Positions 45,336 through 53,908 of a DNA stretch of 64,000 nucleotides are shown one piece after another. The notes below the pieces were generated by a model that was not told the DNA's origin, did no database searches, and worked only from the letters and a program-made list of their open reading frames with translations. Source of the DNA: an uncultured Rikenellaceae bacterium (lineage in GTDB: Bacteria > Bacteroidota > Bacteroidia > Bacteroidales > Rikenellaceae); the NCBI GenBank assembly GCA_944321925.1, contig CALUND010000004.1, positions 19,009 to 83,008 of the forward strand. The letters are read 5' to 3'. Every line of letters begins with the position of its first letter. Positions within the stretch are counted from its first letter, which is position 1. The translations under genes were made by a program, and so were the position numbers.

Positions 45336-45956
45336 TTATTTGGTCTGTTCGATCGAATCGGATGGTTGTTGGAGACAGTGGTCGATGAAGTCGAGAATTG
45401 CTTCACCGCCGATACGCTTTTCGGCCGAAGTGGCGAAGATCGGGGGCAACTCTTCCCATTGTTCGAGCAGCCTCTTTTTGTAGGAGGCGATGTTCGAAGC
45501 GAGCTGATTGGTGCCGAGTTTGTCGATTTTGGTGAAGACGATGCCGAATGGAATACCCTCTTCGCCCAGCATGGTCATGAAGTCGAGATCGATCTTCTGC
45601 GGTTCGAGACGCGCATCGACCAGAACGAAAAGGAAGTACATTTTGTGGCACTTCGTCACGTAATCGGTAATCAGTTTGGAGAACTCTCCGCGGGTGGTTT
45701 TCGACACCCGGGCGTAGCCGTATCCCGGCAGGTCGACGAGATACCAGTTCCGGTTGATGAGAAAATGGTTGATCAGTCTTGTTTTGCCCGGGGTTCCCGA
45801 CACCTTTGCCAGACCTTGCACTCCGGTCAGCATATTGATTAGGGAGGATTTTCCCACGTTGCTGCGGCCGATGAATGCGAATTCGCGCAGGTCGTCGCCG
45901 GGAATTTGATTGAGACGCTGGCTGCTGCAACGGAATTGTGCCGAAGCGATTTTCAT
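45336..45956 (-). CDS. engB: Ribosome-biogenesis GTPase EngB/YsxC
   Basis: 206 residues from the ATG at 45956 (MKIASAQFRCSS). G motifs: FIGRSNVGKSSLIN (G1), GKTRLIN (G2), LVDLPGYGYA (G3), FTKIDKL (G4), TSAEK (G5). The factor is needed for late 50S subunit assembly. A TATCTTTG box lies 21 bases upstream of the ATG. Confidence 0.95.
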   Translation of the reverse strand: MKIASAQFRCSSQRLNQIPGDDLREFAFIGRSNVGKSSLINMLTGVQGLAKVSGTPGKTRLINHFLINRNWYLVDLPGYGYARVSKTTRGEFSKLITDYVTKCHKMYFLFVLVDARLEPQKIDLDFMTMLGEEGIPFGIVFTKIDKLGTNQLASNIASYKKRLLEQWEELPPIFATSAEKRIGGEAILDFIDHCLQQPSDSIEQTK

Positions 45957-45977
45957 GGGGAAAAGGATTTCGTGATG

Positions 45978-45985
45978 CAAAGATA
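45978..45985 (-). promoter_or_regulatory. -7 promoter box (TATCTTTG) for engB-prs
   Basis: TATCTTTG on the minus strand, 21 bases before the engB ATG. Confidence 0.6.
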
Positions 45986-46158
45986 GTGCAAGCGGAAGGT
46001 AAAAGCAAGAATCGGTCGTGGCTTAATCGGTCGAAATGTCGTTATTTTTTTCGGACCCGTGGCCGGCCGATGCGGGCGGATGATCGCTTTTGCTACGGCA
46101 TTTGCCTTTGGCAGAATCGGACCGGATGGAGTGTTCTTTGGCCGTTTCGGAAGATGGT

Positions 46159-46194
46159 AAAAAAAGCGCAGACTCTTCTGTGGAAGGTCTGCGC
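46159..46194 (-). terminator. Intrinsic terminator after the rubredoxin gene
   Basis: On the minus strand GCGCAGAC/GTCTGCGC (arms 46166-46173 and 46187-46194, 13-base loop) is followed by seven Ts. Confidence 0.8.
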
Positions 46195-46200
46195 AATGCT

Positions 46201-46362
46201 TTAGTCGACCGGAACGAAGGCCTCTTTTCCTTCGCCGCAGACGGGACAAACCCAGTCGTAAGGGAGTTCTTCGAATGGTGTGCCGGGCTGAACGCCGTTT
46301 TCGGGATCACCGACAGCCGGATCGTAAATGTAGTCGCACACTTCGCATCTGTACTTTTTCAT
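46201..46362 (-). CDS. Rubredoxin
   Basis: A 53-residue protein, [20 protein letters not shown] at the start, with the iron ligands C6, C9, C39 and C42 (two CxxCG/CPVCG loops) and the conserved Tyr/Pro/Trp core (YDWVCPVCG). It carries one Fe(Cys)4 centre and passes single electrons in the cytoplasm, often to oxygen- or peroxide-reducing enzymes in anaerobes. It begins 61 bases after purB and may share its transcript; a strong terminator follows. A partner reductase is not nearby. Confidence 0.95.
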   Translation of the reverse strand: MKKYRCEVCDYIYDPAVGDPENGVQPGTPFEELPYDWVCPVCGEGKEAFVPVD

Positions 46363-46423
46363 GGTCGTTGAGTTTTTTTTGTTTGTTCAGTTTTGGGAAC
46401 GGGTTCGTTCTCGAGAGCTGTTA

Positions 46424-47773
46424 TCAGAGTTTGATGCCTGTATAGGTTTGCGGAGAGAGCGCACGCAGTTCCTCTTTCACGCTCTCTGCAATATCCAGGC
46501 CGTCGATGAAAGTGCGGATACCTTCGCGGTCGATCGGCCGGTTTGTACGGGTGAGCGCTTTGAGAGCCTCGTAGGGGGCCGGATAGCCTTCTCTGCGCAG
46601 AATGGTCTGAATGCCTTCGGCCACTACGGCCCAATTGTTTTCCAGATCGCGGGCGATTGTTTCCGGATGGATGATCAGTTTGCCCATCCCTTTCAGCAGG
46701 GAGTGGAATGCGATTACCGAGTGGGCGACGGGTATGCCCGTATTCCGCAATACCGTGGAGTCGGTGAGGTCGCGTTGCAGCCGTGAGATGGGCAGTTTGG
46801 CCGCCAGGTGGGTAAACAGGGCGCCGGCGATTCCCAGATTGCCTTCGGCGTTTTCGAAGTCGATCGGATTGACCTTGTGGGGCATGGCCGACGAGCCGAC
46901 TTCGCCCTCTTTGATTCGCTGTTTGAAGTAGTCCATCGAGACATACATCCAGATGTCGCGGGCGAAATCGATGAGGATGGTCCCGATTCGCTTCATGTTG
47001 TCGAAGATGGCAGCCAGGTTGTCGTAGTGTTCGATCTGGGTGGTATATTGCGAGCGGCTGAGTCCTAGTGTTTCGTTGACGAAACGGTTGGCGAAAGCGA
47101 CCCAGTCGATCTCGGGATAGGCGGCGTGGTGGGCGTTGAAATTGCCTGTCGCTCCGCCGAATTTGGCCGGGATCGGTATGGCGCGCAGCATGGCCAGCTG
47201 TTTTTCGAGACGTTCCACATAGACCATCATCTCCTTGCCCAGGCGAGTGGGGGAGGCCGGTTGGCCATGCGTACGGGCGAGCATCGGAATATCGGCCCAT
47301 TCGGTTGCCCGGTTACGGATTTCACCGATCAGCTCTTCGAGAAGCGGGTAGTAGACATCGTGCATCGCATCGCGCAGGGAGGCGGGTGTTGCGGTGTTGT
47401 TGATATCTTGCGAGGTGAGGCCGAAGTGGACGAACTCCTTGTATTGTTCCAGGCCGAGAGCGTCCATCTTCTCCTTGATGAGGTACTCCACCGCTTTTAC
47501 GTCGTGGTTGGTCCGTTTTTCGATCTCTTTGACCCGGAGGGCATCCTGTTCCGTGAAGTTGCGGTAGAGGGTGCGAAGTTCTTCGAAATGGGTCGGGTTC
47601 ATGCCTCGCAGCTGCGGCAGGGGCAGAGTGCAGAGGGAGATGAAGTATTCTACCTCCACGCGGATCCGGTAGCGGATAAGGGCATATTCCGAGAAGTAGT
47701 TTTCCAACGGGGAGGCGGCGGCACGGTAACGACCGTCGACGGGAGAGATGGCTGTGATGCTGCTCAGTTCCAT
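46424..47773 (-). CDS. purB: Adenylosuccinate lyase
   Basis: 449 residues, the E. coli-type longer PurB. Motifs: SPVDGRYRAAASPLENYFSE at the start, LTSQDINNTA, ARTHGQPASPT, and the fumarase-superfamily signature GSSAMPHKVNPIDFEN with the catalytic Ser loop. It acts twice in purine synthesis, on SAICAR and on adenylosuccinate. Own TAATTTTG box 31 bases upstream of the ATG. Confidence 0.95.
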   Translation of the reverse strand: MELSSITAISPVDGRYRAAASPLENYFSEYALIRYRIRVEVEYFISLCTLPLPQLRGMNPTHFEELRTLYRNFTEQDALRVKEIEKRTNHDVKAVEYLIKEKMDALGLEQYKEFVHFGLTSQDINNTATPASLRDAMHDVYYPLLEELIGEIRNRATEWADIPMLARTHGQPASPTRLGKEMMVYVERLEKQLAMLRAIPIPAKFGGATGNFNAHHAAYPEIDWVAFANRFVNETLGLSRSQYTTQIEHYDNLAAIFDNMKRIGTILIDFARDIWMYVSMDYFKQRIKEGEVGSSAMPHKVNPIDFENAEGNLGIAGALFTHLAAKLPISRLQRDLTDSTVLRNTGIPVAHSVIAFHSLLKGMGKLIIHPETIARDLENNWAVVAEGIQTILRREGYPAPYEALKALTRTNRPIDREGIRTFIDGLDIAESVKEELRALSPQTYTGIKL

Positions 47774-47804
47774 GAATTGTGTGTTTCGTTGTGATTATCG
47801 CATA

Positions 47805-47812
47805 CAAAATTA
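47805..47812 (-). promoter_or_regulatory. -7 promoter box (TAATTTTG) for purB
   Basis: TAATTTTG on the minus strand, 31 bases before the purB ATG. Confidence 0.6.
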
Positions 47813-48038
47813 GGGAAAAGTGTGCGATTCGGCAATGGCACGGTGGAAAGTTATCACCATTTGATGAACAGAATACTCCTGTCCCGTGTGGGCGAGCCGG
47901 TTGCCGGGATCGGTTGCCTTTCGGATTGGAAACGACTGGTCGAGGTGCTTTTGCTCTTTCGATCGCTTTCGTTTTGCTCCTTGGAATGAAATAATTGTTT
48001 TTGTTTTGATTGCTAAGAGTTTTTTTTCGATTTTTTTT

Positions 48039-48046
48039 TATTTTTG
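48039..48046 (+). promoter_or_regulatory. -7 promoter box (TATTTTTG) for the phosphoesterase
   Basis: TATTTTTG within a T-rich tract; implies a leader of about 150 bases. Confidence 0.4.
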
Positions 48047-48201
48047 AAAATCTGGTGTTGAGGAGGCTACCGGATGAGGTTCTGTTGTCAGGGAGACGGT
48101 GCGGACAAGAAGTCTCTTTTCGCCTTCGAACCACGGACTGTGCAGGGCAAGATTTCAGTTATTAAAGAAAAGATAGGAGAAAAAGACATTTTGCAGAATT
48201 C

Positions 48202-50424
48202 ATGAAAATAAATCAGACAATGAAGAAACTGTTTCTTTTAGTGGTAGTTGCATCTTGCTGGGTCGGCATCAGTGGGTGTGACAAAAACACGTCTCATGAC
48301 GAGGCACCGCAGGAATCCGACAAGATAACACTTAGCCTCGCTTCGTTTACGGCACCGAATGGGAGTTATTCACAGCCTGTTACAGTAACCGCTTCGACCG
48401 ATTGGACGGTCGACGGTGTCCCTACCTGGATAGAGCTCTCTCCGGAGAGTGGAGCGGCGGGAAAAACTACGGTGACGATCGATGTGGCTCCCTGTGAAGA
48501 GGTTGAGGAGCGTTCGGCCGTACTCGTTTTTTCGGCCGGCGAGGATTCCGAGGAGCTGACCGTATCTCAGAATCCGGCCTCGGCTATTTTGGTAGATCCG
48601 CGTAATTTCGAAGCTTCTTATGGCGGGGATGCGGTGACTGTCACTGTGCGGAGTAATGTGAATTACGACATCCATATTTCCGAAGAGTGGATCTATCGGA
48701 CGGAATCGCCGCGGGCGTTGGAGAGCAGTACGTTCGGGTTTGGGGTGGCAGAGAATCCGACCCGGGAGTCGCGATCCGGTCTCGTGATATTTTATCAGAC
48801 GGATGGGTTTGAAGCCGATACACTTTTTGTTAGTCAGGAGCCTGCTCCGCTACCGGAGGAACCCGAATTCTCGATTCCGGATGTGGCCGGTATGACGATC
48901 AAGGGACGTGTGATGTGCGGCGATTCGCCGGTAGCCGGGGTGGTGGTTTCCGATGGCCTGATCACGGCACAGACCGACGAGAACGGTATCTATTATCTCC
49001 CCTCCGGGAAAGAGATGGAGCTGGTGTTCGTTACGCTCCCTTCCGGTTATGAGTTCCCCGGTGGCAGCGGTTGTCAGGCCTTCCCGTCGTTCCATCGCGA
49101 GCTGACGAAGCCGGCCGACGAGGTCGAGCAGCACGATTTCGAACTGGTGGAGGTTCCCGGAGGCAATCGCCGTCATGTGATGATGGTCTTTACCGATCTC
49201 CACCTGGCCAAAAAGCGTCCGAATACTTCGGGCAATTATTACGACGTCGACCAGTATAGGGACAAGTTCAAACCCGATATCGCGGAGGAGTATGCTGCGC
49301 ATGCCGGCGAAAAGGTCTATTCGCTCTGCCTGGGCGATATCACATGGGATACGTTCTGGTATACCGATATGAGTTCCGGCATGACCACGGTGCGTTATCA
49401 GTTCCCGCAATATTGTGAGGCGATGAGCGATTTCCCGATCCCGGTATTCAATGTGATCGGCAATCACGACAACGACCCGAAACAGAAGGGCGACTTCTAT
49501 ACCGAGGGCCCCTTCAAACGTCAGATCGCTCCGACCTACTATTCGTTCAACATCGGCGACGTGCACTACATTGTGCTCGACAACGATCAGTACGACGATT
49601 TCAACGACGGTTCCCGTGTGGAGCGGCTCGGCCTGGACGGCGATTCCGATCCGCAGAAGTGGCAGATGCAATGGCTGGTGGAGGATCTCAAGCATGTCGA
49701 CAAATCGAAGAAGATCGTCATCGCCATGCATGCACCGCTCACGACGATCAACAGCTCGTTCGTGACGAGTACCTCTCTTTCGGGAGGCTATCGGTTGCTC
49801 ACCCTGCTCATGGGATACGACGTGATGATTGTTTCGGGCCATACCCATTGCAACCGGAATACTTCGGTTCCGAACTACAGCAACATCCGCGAACACAACA
49901 TCGCTGCCGTATGCGGAACGTGGTGGTTCAACGTGAAGAGCAATAACAACGGTGCGAATTACGACATGTGCCGGGACGGATCGCCCTCCGGATACAAGGT
50001 GTTCACGTTCGACGGAACGGACGTGGAGTGGTACTACAAGGCGACCGATCTCCCGCGCAGCGAACAGTTCGCGATTTATGACCTGGGGAGCATGAATGAG
50101 ACCTACCTCGAAACGCTCGGTTGGGCGAGCGATGAGGTGATGCTCAACATTTGGGATTGGGACGAGAACTGGACCATCGAGGCGACGGAAAACGGTACTC
50201 CGGTAACATTCGAGCGTTGTTCCGGCAAAGATCCTGTGCATTACACCTGGGAGCAGGATGTATTGGTTCCGGCCCATCTGCCCGGTTCGCCTACGAGTAC
50301 CTACCGCACGACCACCACTACGCATCTTTTCAAGGCAAAGGCTACGCAGCCGGCTTCGACCTTCCACGTGAAGGTGACCGATTCGTTCGGCAGAAGCTAC
50401 GAAAAGAGCATCGAACGCAAGTAG
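48202..50424 (+). CDS. BACON-domain calcineurin-like phosphoesterase lipoprotein
   Basis: 740 residues. A lipobox (GISGC, Cys26) anchors it to the envelope, probably on the surface or periplasmic side. Two BACON domains follow (about 43-122 and 128-212), then a carboxypeptidase-like N domain (IKGRVMCGDSPVAGVVVSDG). The metallophosphoesterase core is complete: FTDLHL (about 328), LGDITWD, IGNHDND (about 418), AMHAP and SGHTHCNR (about 545). A C-terminal domain (about 600-740) is the type paired with these enzymes. Substrate unknown; BACON domains are linked to carbohydrate or mucin binding in gut Bacteroidota, so a glycan- or lipid-phosphate target is plausible. An alternative start is MKKLF at 48220. 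Confidence 0.85.
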   Translation: MKINQTMKKLFLLVVVASCWVGISGCDKNTSHDEAPQESDKITLSLASFTAPNGSYSQPVTVTASTDWTVDGVPTWIELSPESGAAGKTTVTIDVAPCEEVEERSAVLVFSAGEDSEELTVSQNPASAILVDPRNFEASYGGDAVTVTVRSNVNYDIHISEEWIYRTESPRALESSTFGFGVAENPTRESRSGLVIFYQTDGFEADTLFVSQEPAPLPEEPEFSIPDVAGMTIKGRVMCGDSPVAGVVVSDGLITAQTDENGIYYLPSGKEMELVFVTLPSGYEFPGGSGCQAFPSFHRELTKPADEVEQHDFELVEVPGGNRRHVMMVFTDLHLAKKRPNTSGNYYDVDQYRDKFKPDIAEEYAAHAGEKVYSLCLGDITWDTFWYTDMSSGMTTVRYQFPQYCEAMSDFPIPVFNVIGNHDNDPKQKGDFYTEGPFKRQIAPTYYSFNIGDVHYIVLDNDQYDDFNDGSRVERLGLDGDSDPQKWQMQWLVEDLKHVDKSKKIVIAMHAPLTTINSSFVTSTSLSGGYRLLTLLMGYDVMIVSGHTHCNRNTSVPNYSNIREHNIAAVCGTWWFNVKSNNNGANYDMCRDGSPSGYKVFTFDGTDVEWYYKATDLPRSEQFAIYDLGSMNETYLETLGWASDEVMLNIWDWDENWTIEATENGTPVTFERCSGKDPVHYTWEQDVLVPAHLPGSPTSTYRTTTTTHLFKAKATQPASTFHVKVTDSFGRSYEKSIERK

Positions 50425-50459
50425 AGTCGTTGCGGGGTGTCCGGGACCCGTTTGTACAA

Positions 50460-50495
50460 ACGATCCGCACGGTTAAAGGCCGTGCGGATCGTTTT
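50460..50495 (+). terminator. Intrinsic terminator after the phosphoesterase
   Basis: A 13-base stem ACGATCCGCACGG / CCGTGCGGATCGT (50460-50472, 50480-50492), 7-base loop, then TTTCG. Confidence 0.8.
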
Positions 50496-50921
50496 CGTAT
50501 GAAGAACGGATTGTCGTTCAGTAGGATACGGGGCGTCCGTTCGATGACTCCGAAACCCGATGTCATCGGGTGAGGGCGTGTCGGCATGATTGGCGCGGGT
50601 TGAGAAGGTTTCGTGTCGGGGATTGTCCGAAAATTCCGGCTCGGAGCGGAATGTCGGGGAGGAAAAGCTCCGCAGAGTCTTGGGCGAGGCAGGAACGATG
50701 CTTTCCCGATCGGTGGAGCGGCTCTGCGGACGGCACGGGATTTGACGCCGTGGAAAGGCATCCGGAGCGGCGAGAGAGGGGAACGTGTTCCCGTGTCCCG
50801 ATATCGATAAGATCTTTTTGTCGTATTTTTTTTCTGTTTGCACGATAGCGTAAAGGCCGTTATTATCCTTCAGAGGCCTTATTCCGCTCCGGATTTTCTT
50901 TTTGAAGGTTGATATCCCCTG
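50496..50921. other. 426-base gap with no convincing gene
   Basis: It lies between the phosphoesterase terminator and the dnaG stop. Open frames exist on both strands but they have Arg/Ser/Pro-rich shadow-like composition. I see nothing functional. Confidence 0.4.
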
Positions 50922-52895
50922 TCAGAGGATCAGTCGTGACAACCGTTTGGCGATGGTCATACGCTCTTTGTTGAGCGCAGCGATGCGGTGGGTCAGTTCG
51001 GCGACCGTCTCATCCGGCAGGCTTTCGTCCGCAAGGCGAGCCTGCAGCTGAGCCGTGATCTCCTCGATGACTTTCGATTTGTAGAGGATCACGGCCCGGG
51101 GAACCGCTTTCGAGAGCCGATCCTGCTCGCTCTCCACGGTGATGTCGTGTTTTTTCCAGAGTTTGCTGGCGATGTAGTTGTCGTCGGCTGTGAGCAGATC
51201 GACTGCGGCATTGCACACTTCGGCATCGGGATCGGTGATGAAATGGTGCATCGGAATCTCCGTGCCCTTGCCCAGTTCGGCGAACAGTTCGACATAGTGG
51301 TTGTAAAGTGTGCGATAGTTTTTGTCGTGGAATTCGATTCCGTTGGCCTGCAGCTCACCGATGATCGTTTCCGCCACATTGAGCGACACGGATTGTCGCC
51401 CTTCGCGGAATTCGAAGTCGAGGTGGCCGTATTTGAGCAGGTATTTGGTGAGCTCCTTTTCCAGCTCTTCGATGCTGCTGCCCGCCGAGATCCCTTGTGC
51501 CGAGCTTGCGGCGAGGGTCGCCGACTCTTCGGCTCTGCGCTGGGCGTTTTGTCGGCGGATGAATTCGTCGGCTTCGGCATCGGAAGTGCGGAGCGCCAAC
51601 CGCTTGCGGGCTACTTCGCCCGTGAGCAGCTGCTCGTCGACATCCATGATTCGGGCGCACTCCTTGATGTACATGGCCCGTGGAATCGGGTCGGGTATCT
51701 TCGAGATCGACTCCACCATGTCCGTCACGACGGCCGACCGTTGGATGATGTCGTCTTTGCAGTCGTTCATCAGAATGCGGGCCTTGAAGGTGAGGAAATC
51801 CTCTTCGTTGGTTCGGATGAAATCCTGTACCTCCGTGGCGTTGTGGCTTTTGGCAAACGAATCGGGGTCCTCGCCATCGGGAAGCAGAACGACCCGTACG
51901 TTGAGACCCTCCCGAAGAATCATGTCGATTCCGCGGAGCGAGGCTTTGATGCCGGCCGAGTCTCCGTCGTAGATCACCGTTACGTTTTCGGTGAAGCGCC
52001 GGAGCAACTTGACCTGTTCGACCGTGAGCGAAGTGCCCGACGAAGCCACCACGTTCTCCACACCGGCCTGGTGCATCGAAATCACATCGGTGTAACCCTC
52101 CACGAGGATGGCGTTTTTGAGCTGGGCGATCGCCTTCTTTGCGAAGAAGATGCCGTAGAGGGTCATCTTCTTGGAGTAGATCTCGCTTTCGGGAGAATTC
52201 TGGTATTTGGCGACGTGTTTGTCGGTGCGCAGCGTGCGTCCGCCGAATGCGAGCACCCGTCCGCTCATGGTGTGGATCGGGAAGATCACCCGCTCGGAAA
52301 ATCGGTCCCAATAGGAGTTATTCTCCTTTTTAATTGTGAGTCCGGTCGCCGTAAGAAACTCCTCTTTGTAGCCCGCTTTCAGAGCTGCCTGGGTAAAGGT
52401 ATCGCCCCCGCGCGGACAGTAGCCGAGTTGGAATTTTTCGATCGTGGCGTCGGTGAATCCTCGCGAGCGGAAATAGCTCATTCCAACGCTGCGTCCTTCG
52501 TCCGTGTCATGGAGCGCGTAACGGAAGTAATCGGCCGCGAAACTGTTGAGAATCATCATACTTTCGCGGTCGTCGTTGTGCCGCTGCTCTTCCTCGGTCA
52601 GCGGTTTTTCGTGCACTTCGATGCCGTATTTCTTCGCTACGTATTTGAGGGCCTCTACATAGCTCATTTTTTCGTGTTCCATCACGAAAGTGACGGCATT
52701 TCCGCCTTTCCCGCAACCGAAACATTTGAACAGTCCCTTGGTGGGAGATACGATGAACGAGGGGGTCTTTTCGTTATGGAACGGACAGCAAGCCTGATAG
52801 TTAACGCCTTTTTTGCGGAGCGTCACGAAGTCGCTGACAACCTCCACGATGTCTGCTGCGGCATAAATTCTGTCTATGGTAGCCCTGTCGATCAT
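50922..52895 (-). CDS. dnaG: DNA primase
   Basis: 657 residues from the ATG at 52895 (MIDRATIDRIYAAADIVEVV). The CHC2 zinc ligands are C37, H40, C58, C61. The TOPRIM domain has ILVEGYTDVIS and VTVIYDGDSAGIKA. A long C-terminal helicase-binding region follows; it is rich in Ala/Glu and would contact DnaB. It makes RNA primers at the replication fork. Alternative upstream starts encode an Arg/Pro-rich tail unlike primase. Confidence 0.95.
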   Translation of the reverse strand: MIDRATIDRIYAAADIVEVVSDFVTLRKKGVNYQACCPFHNEKTPSFIVSPTKGLFKCFGCGKGGNAVTFVMEHEKMSYVEALKYVAKKYGIEVHEKPLTEEEQRHNDDRESMMILNSFAADYFRYALHDTDEGRSVGMSYFRSRGFTDATIEKFQLGYCPRGGDTFTQAALKAGYKEEFLTATGLTIKKENNSYWDRFSERVIFPIHTMSGRVLAFGGRTLRTDKHVAKYQNSPESEIYSKKMTLYGIFFAKKAIAQLKNAILVEGYTDVISMHQAGVENVVASSGTSLTVEQVKLLRRFTENVTVIYDGDSAGIKASLRGIDMILREGLNVRVVLLPDGEDPDSFAKSHNATEVQDFIRTNEEDFLTFKARILMNDCKDDIIQRSAVVTDMVESISKIPDPIPRAMYIKECARIMDVDEQLLTGEVARKRLALRTSDAEADEFIRRQNAQRRAEESATLAASSAQGISAGSSIEELEKELTKYLLKYGHLDFEFREGRQSVSLNVAETIIGELQANGIEFHDKNYRTLYNHYVELFAELGKGTEIPMHHFITDPDAEVCNAAVDLLTADDNYIASKLWKKHDITVESEQDRLSKAVPRAVILYKSKVIEEITAQLQARLADESLPDETVAELTHRIAALNKERMTIAKRLSRLIL

Positions 52896-53078
52896 ATCTT
52901 CGGATAGCTGCTTCTGTCGAGTCCGACGAAAACTGCCTCGTTCCGGGAGGGGTGGACGGAGGAAGAATCGTCTTTCCGTTGGCCGGACGGCCGTTCGGAG
53001 CAATGCAATAAAACATTGCGATCGATGAAACGAAGATCCTTTTAGAGGGGTCTGTCGTCTCGTGAGTTCAATTAAAAA

Positions 53079-53110
53079 TTGTATTAATTCCTCCGATTAT
53101 TGTATATTTG
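53079..53110 (+). promoter_or_regulatory. Promoter reading toward the S24-like regulator (TTG, 21 bases, TATATTTG)
   Basis: TTG at 53079-53081 and TATATTTG at 53103-53110. The next plus-strand gene starts at 53277, so the leader would run antisense across the whole tRNA-Arg gene. Confidence 0.5.
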
Positions 53111-53155
53111 TGCCAATAACAGCAATTGGAGTCGTGCAAGAATCGGAAAGACGTG

Positions 53156-53227
53156 TAGTCCCGACGGGAATCGAACCCATATCGTATGAACCGGAATCAT
53201 ATATTCTATCCATTGAACTACGGGACC
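53156..53227 (-). tRNA. tRNA-Arg (anticodon CCG)
   Basis: On the minus strand a 72-base cloverleaf: acceptor GGTCCCG/CGGGACT (one G-T pair), U8-A9, anticodon stem TATGA/TCATA with loop TTCCGGT giving anticodon CCG, and T-arm around GTTCGATTC. Discriminator A73; CCA is not encoded. It reads CGG codons. It stands alone between dnaG and the S24-like regulator. Confidence 0.92.
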
Positions 53228-53276
53228 GTTGTTTCGGGTGCAAAGGTGCGAATTTTTTCTGAAAAAACCGAATCGA

Positions 53277-53900
53277 ATGGAGAATAATTGGCAAAGAATC
53301 GAAAAAGTGGTCAAATGGGCCGGGCTCTCCGTCAATTCTTTTGCGTTGGCCATAGGGTTGAATCGTGCGGAAAACCTCTACCAGATAAAAAAAGGCAATA
53401 ATGGTATCAGTCGTGAACTCGCTTCCATGATTGTCGCGCGTTACCCGCAGATTAACAAAGGGTGGGTGTTGACAGGGGAGGGGGACATGTTTACCGATGA
53501 CACCATTCAACGGACATCGATTCCGTTTTACGATGTGGATGCTGAATCCTACGTGGTTGCTAAAGACAAGTATCAGACAAAGGCTTATATTGCTCTCCCC
53601 ATGATTGAGAAGAGTGAGTTTGCAACTCGTTATTTTGGTCGGGCCATGGGAGAGTCAATTCCTCCCGGATCGATCGTTATTTTTCGGCAAATTGATATTG
53701 AGATGCTTATTCCGGGGAGTGAATGTCTGGTGTTGTGCGATCGATTGACGACGCTTCGTAAAGTGCGTCGTTCGCTTGGATCGAATCAGTTGCTCCTGGA
53801 ACCGGTCGACAAGGAGAATTTCGATGAGGTGCTCGTCGACGAGCGCGAAGTGCGGGAGCTTTATCTCGTCAAGGCAGTTATCAATATTAAAACCGTATAA
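53277..53900 (+). CDS. HTH regulator with degenerate LexA/CI (S24) domain
   Basis: 207 residues from the ATG at 53277. The N-terminal helix-turn-helix (about residues 1-70: SFALAIGLNRAENLYQIKKG, then VLTGEG) is typical of Bacteroidota CI-like regulators. The C-terminal half has the S24 beta-fold (YFGRAMGESIPPGSIVIF, QLLLEPVDKENFDEV). In active members the motif is G-x-S-M; here it is GRAM, so the nucleophile position is Ala123. The lysine base region reads LRKVRR (R161, K162), so its status is unclear. It would bind DNA but probably not self-cleave. ribE starts 8 bases after the stop. Confidence 0.8.
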   Translation: MENNWQRIEKVVKWAGLSVNSFALAIGLNRAENLYQIKKGNNGISRELASMIVARYPQINKGWVLTGEGDMFTDDTIQRTSIPFYDVDAESYVVAKDKYQTKAYIALPMIEKSEFATRYFGRAMGESIPPGSIVIFRQIDIEMLIPGSECLVLCDRLTTLRKVRRSLGSNQLLLEPVDKENFDEVLVDEREVRELYLVKAVINIKTV

Positions 53901-53908
53901 GAGAAATT

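Larger units (their letters stand above)
47774..48201. other. 428-base intergenic region with divergent promoters
   Basis: It holds the purB box on the left and, in an AT-rich stretch (about 47990-48050), the phosphoesterase box. No gene or RNA is recognisable in the middle (47815-47990). Confidence 0.5.

Noticed and set aside
50397..50843. Minus-strand frame downstream of dnaG
   Set aside because: Arg/Ser/Pro-rich composition, and it overlaps the phosphoesterase terminator.
53062..53262. 66-codon plus-strand frame across tRNA-Arg
   Set aside because: Most of it is the complement of the tRNA; coding there is unlikely.
53277..53900. Prophage start next to tRNA-Arg
   Set aside because: The following genes (ribE, kinase, lgt) are core functions, and no integrase or phage gene is present.
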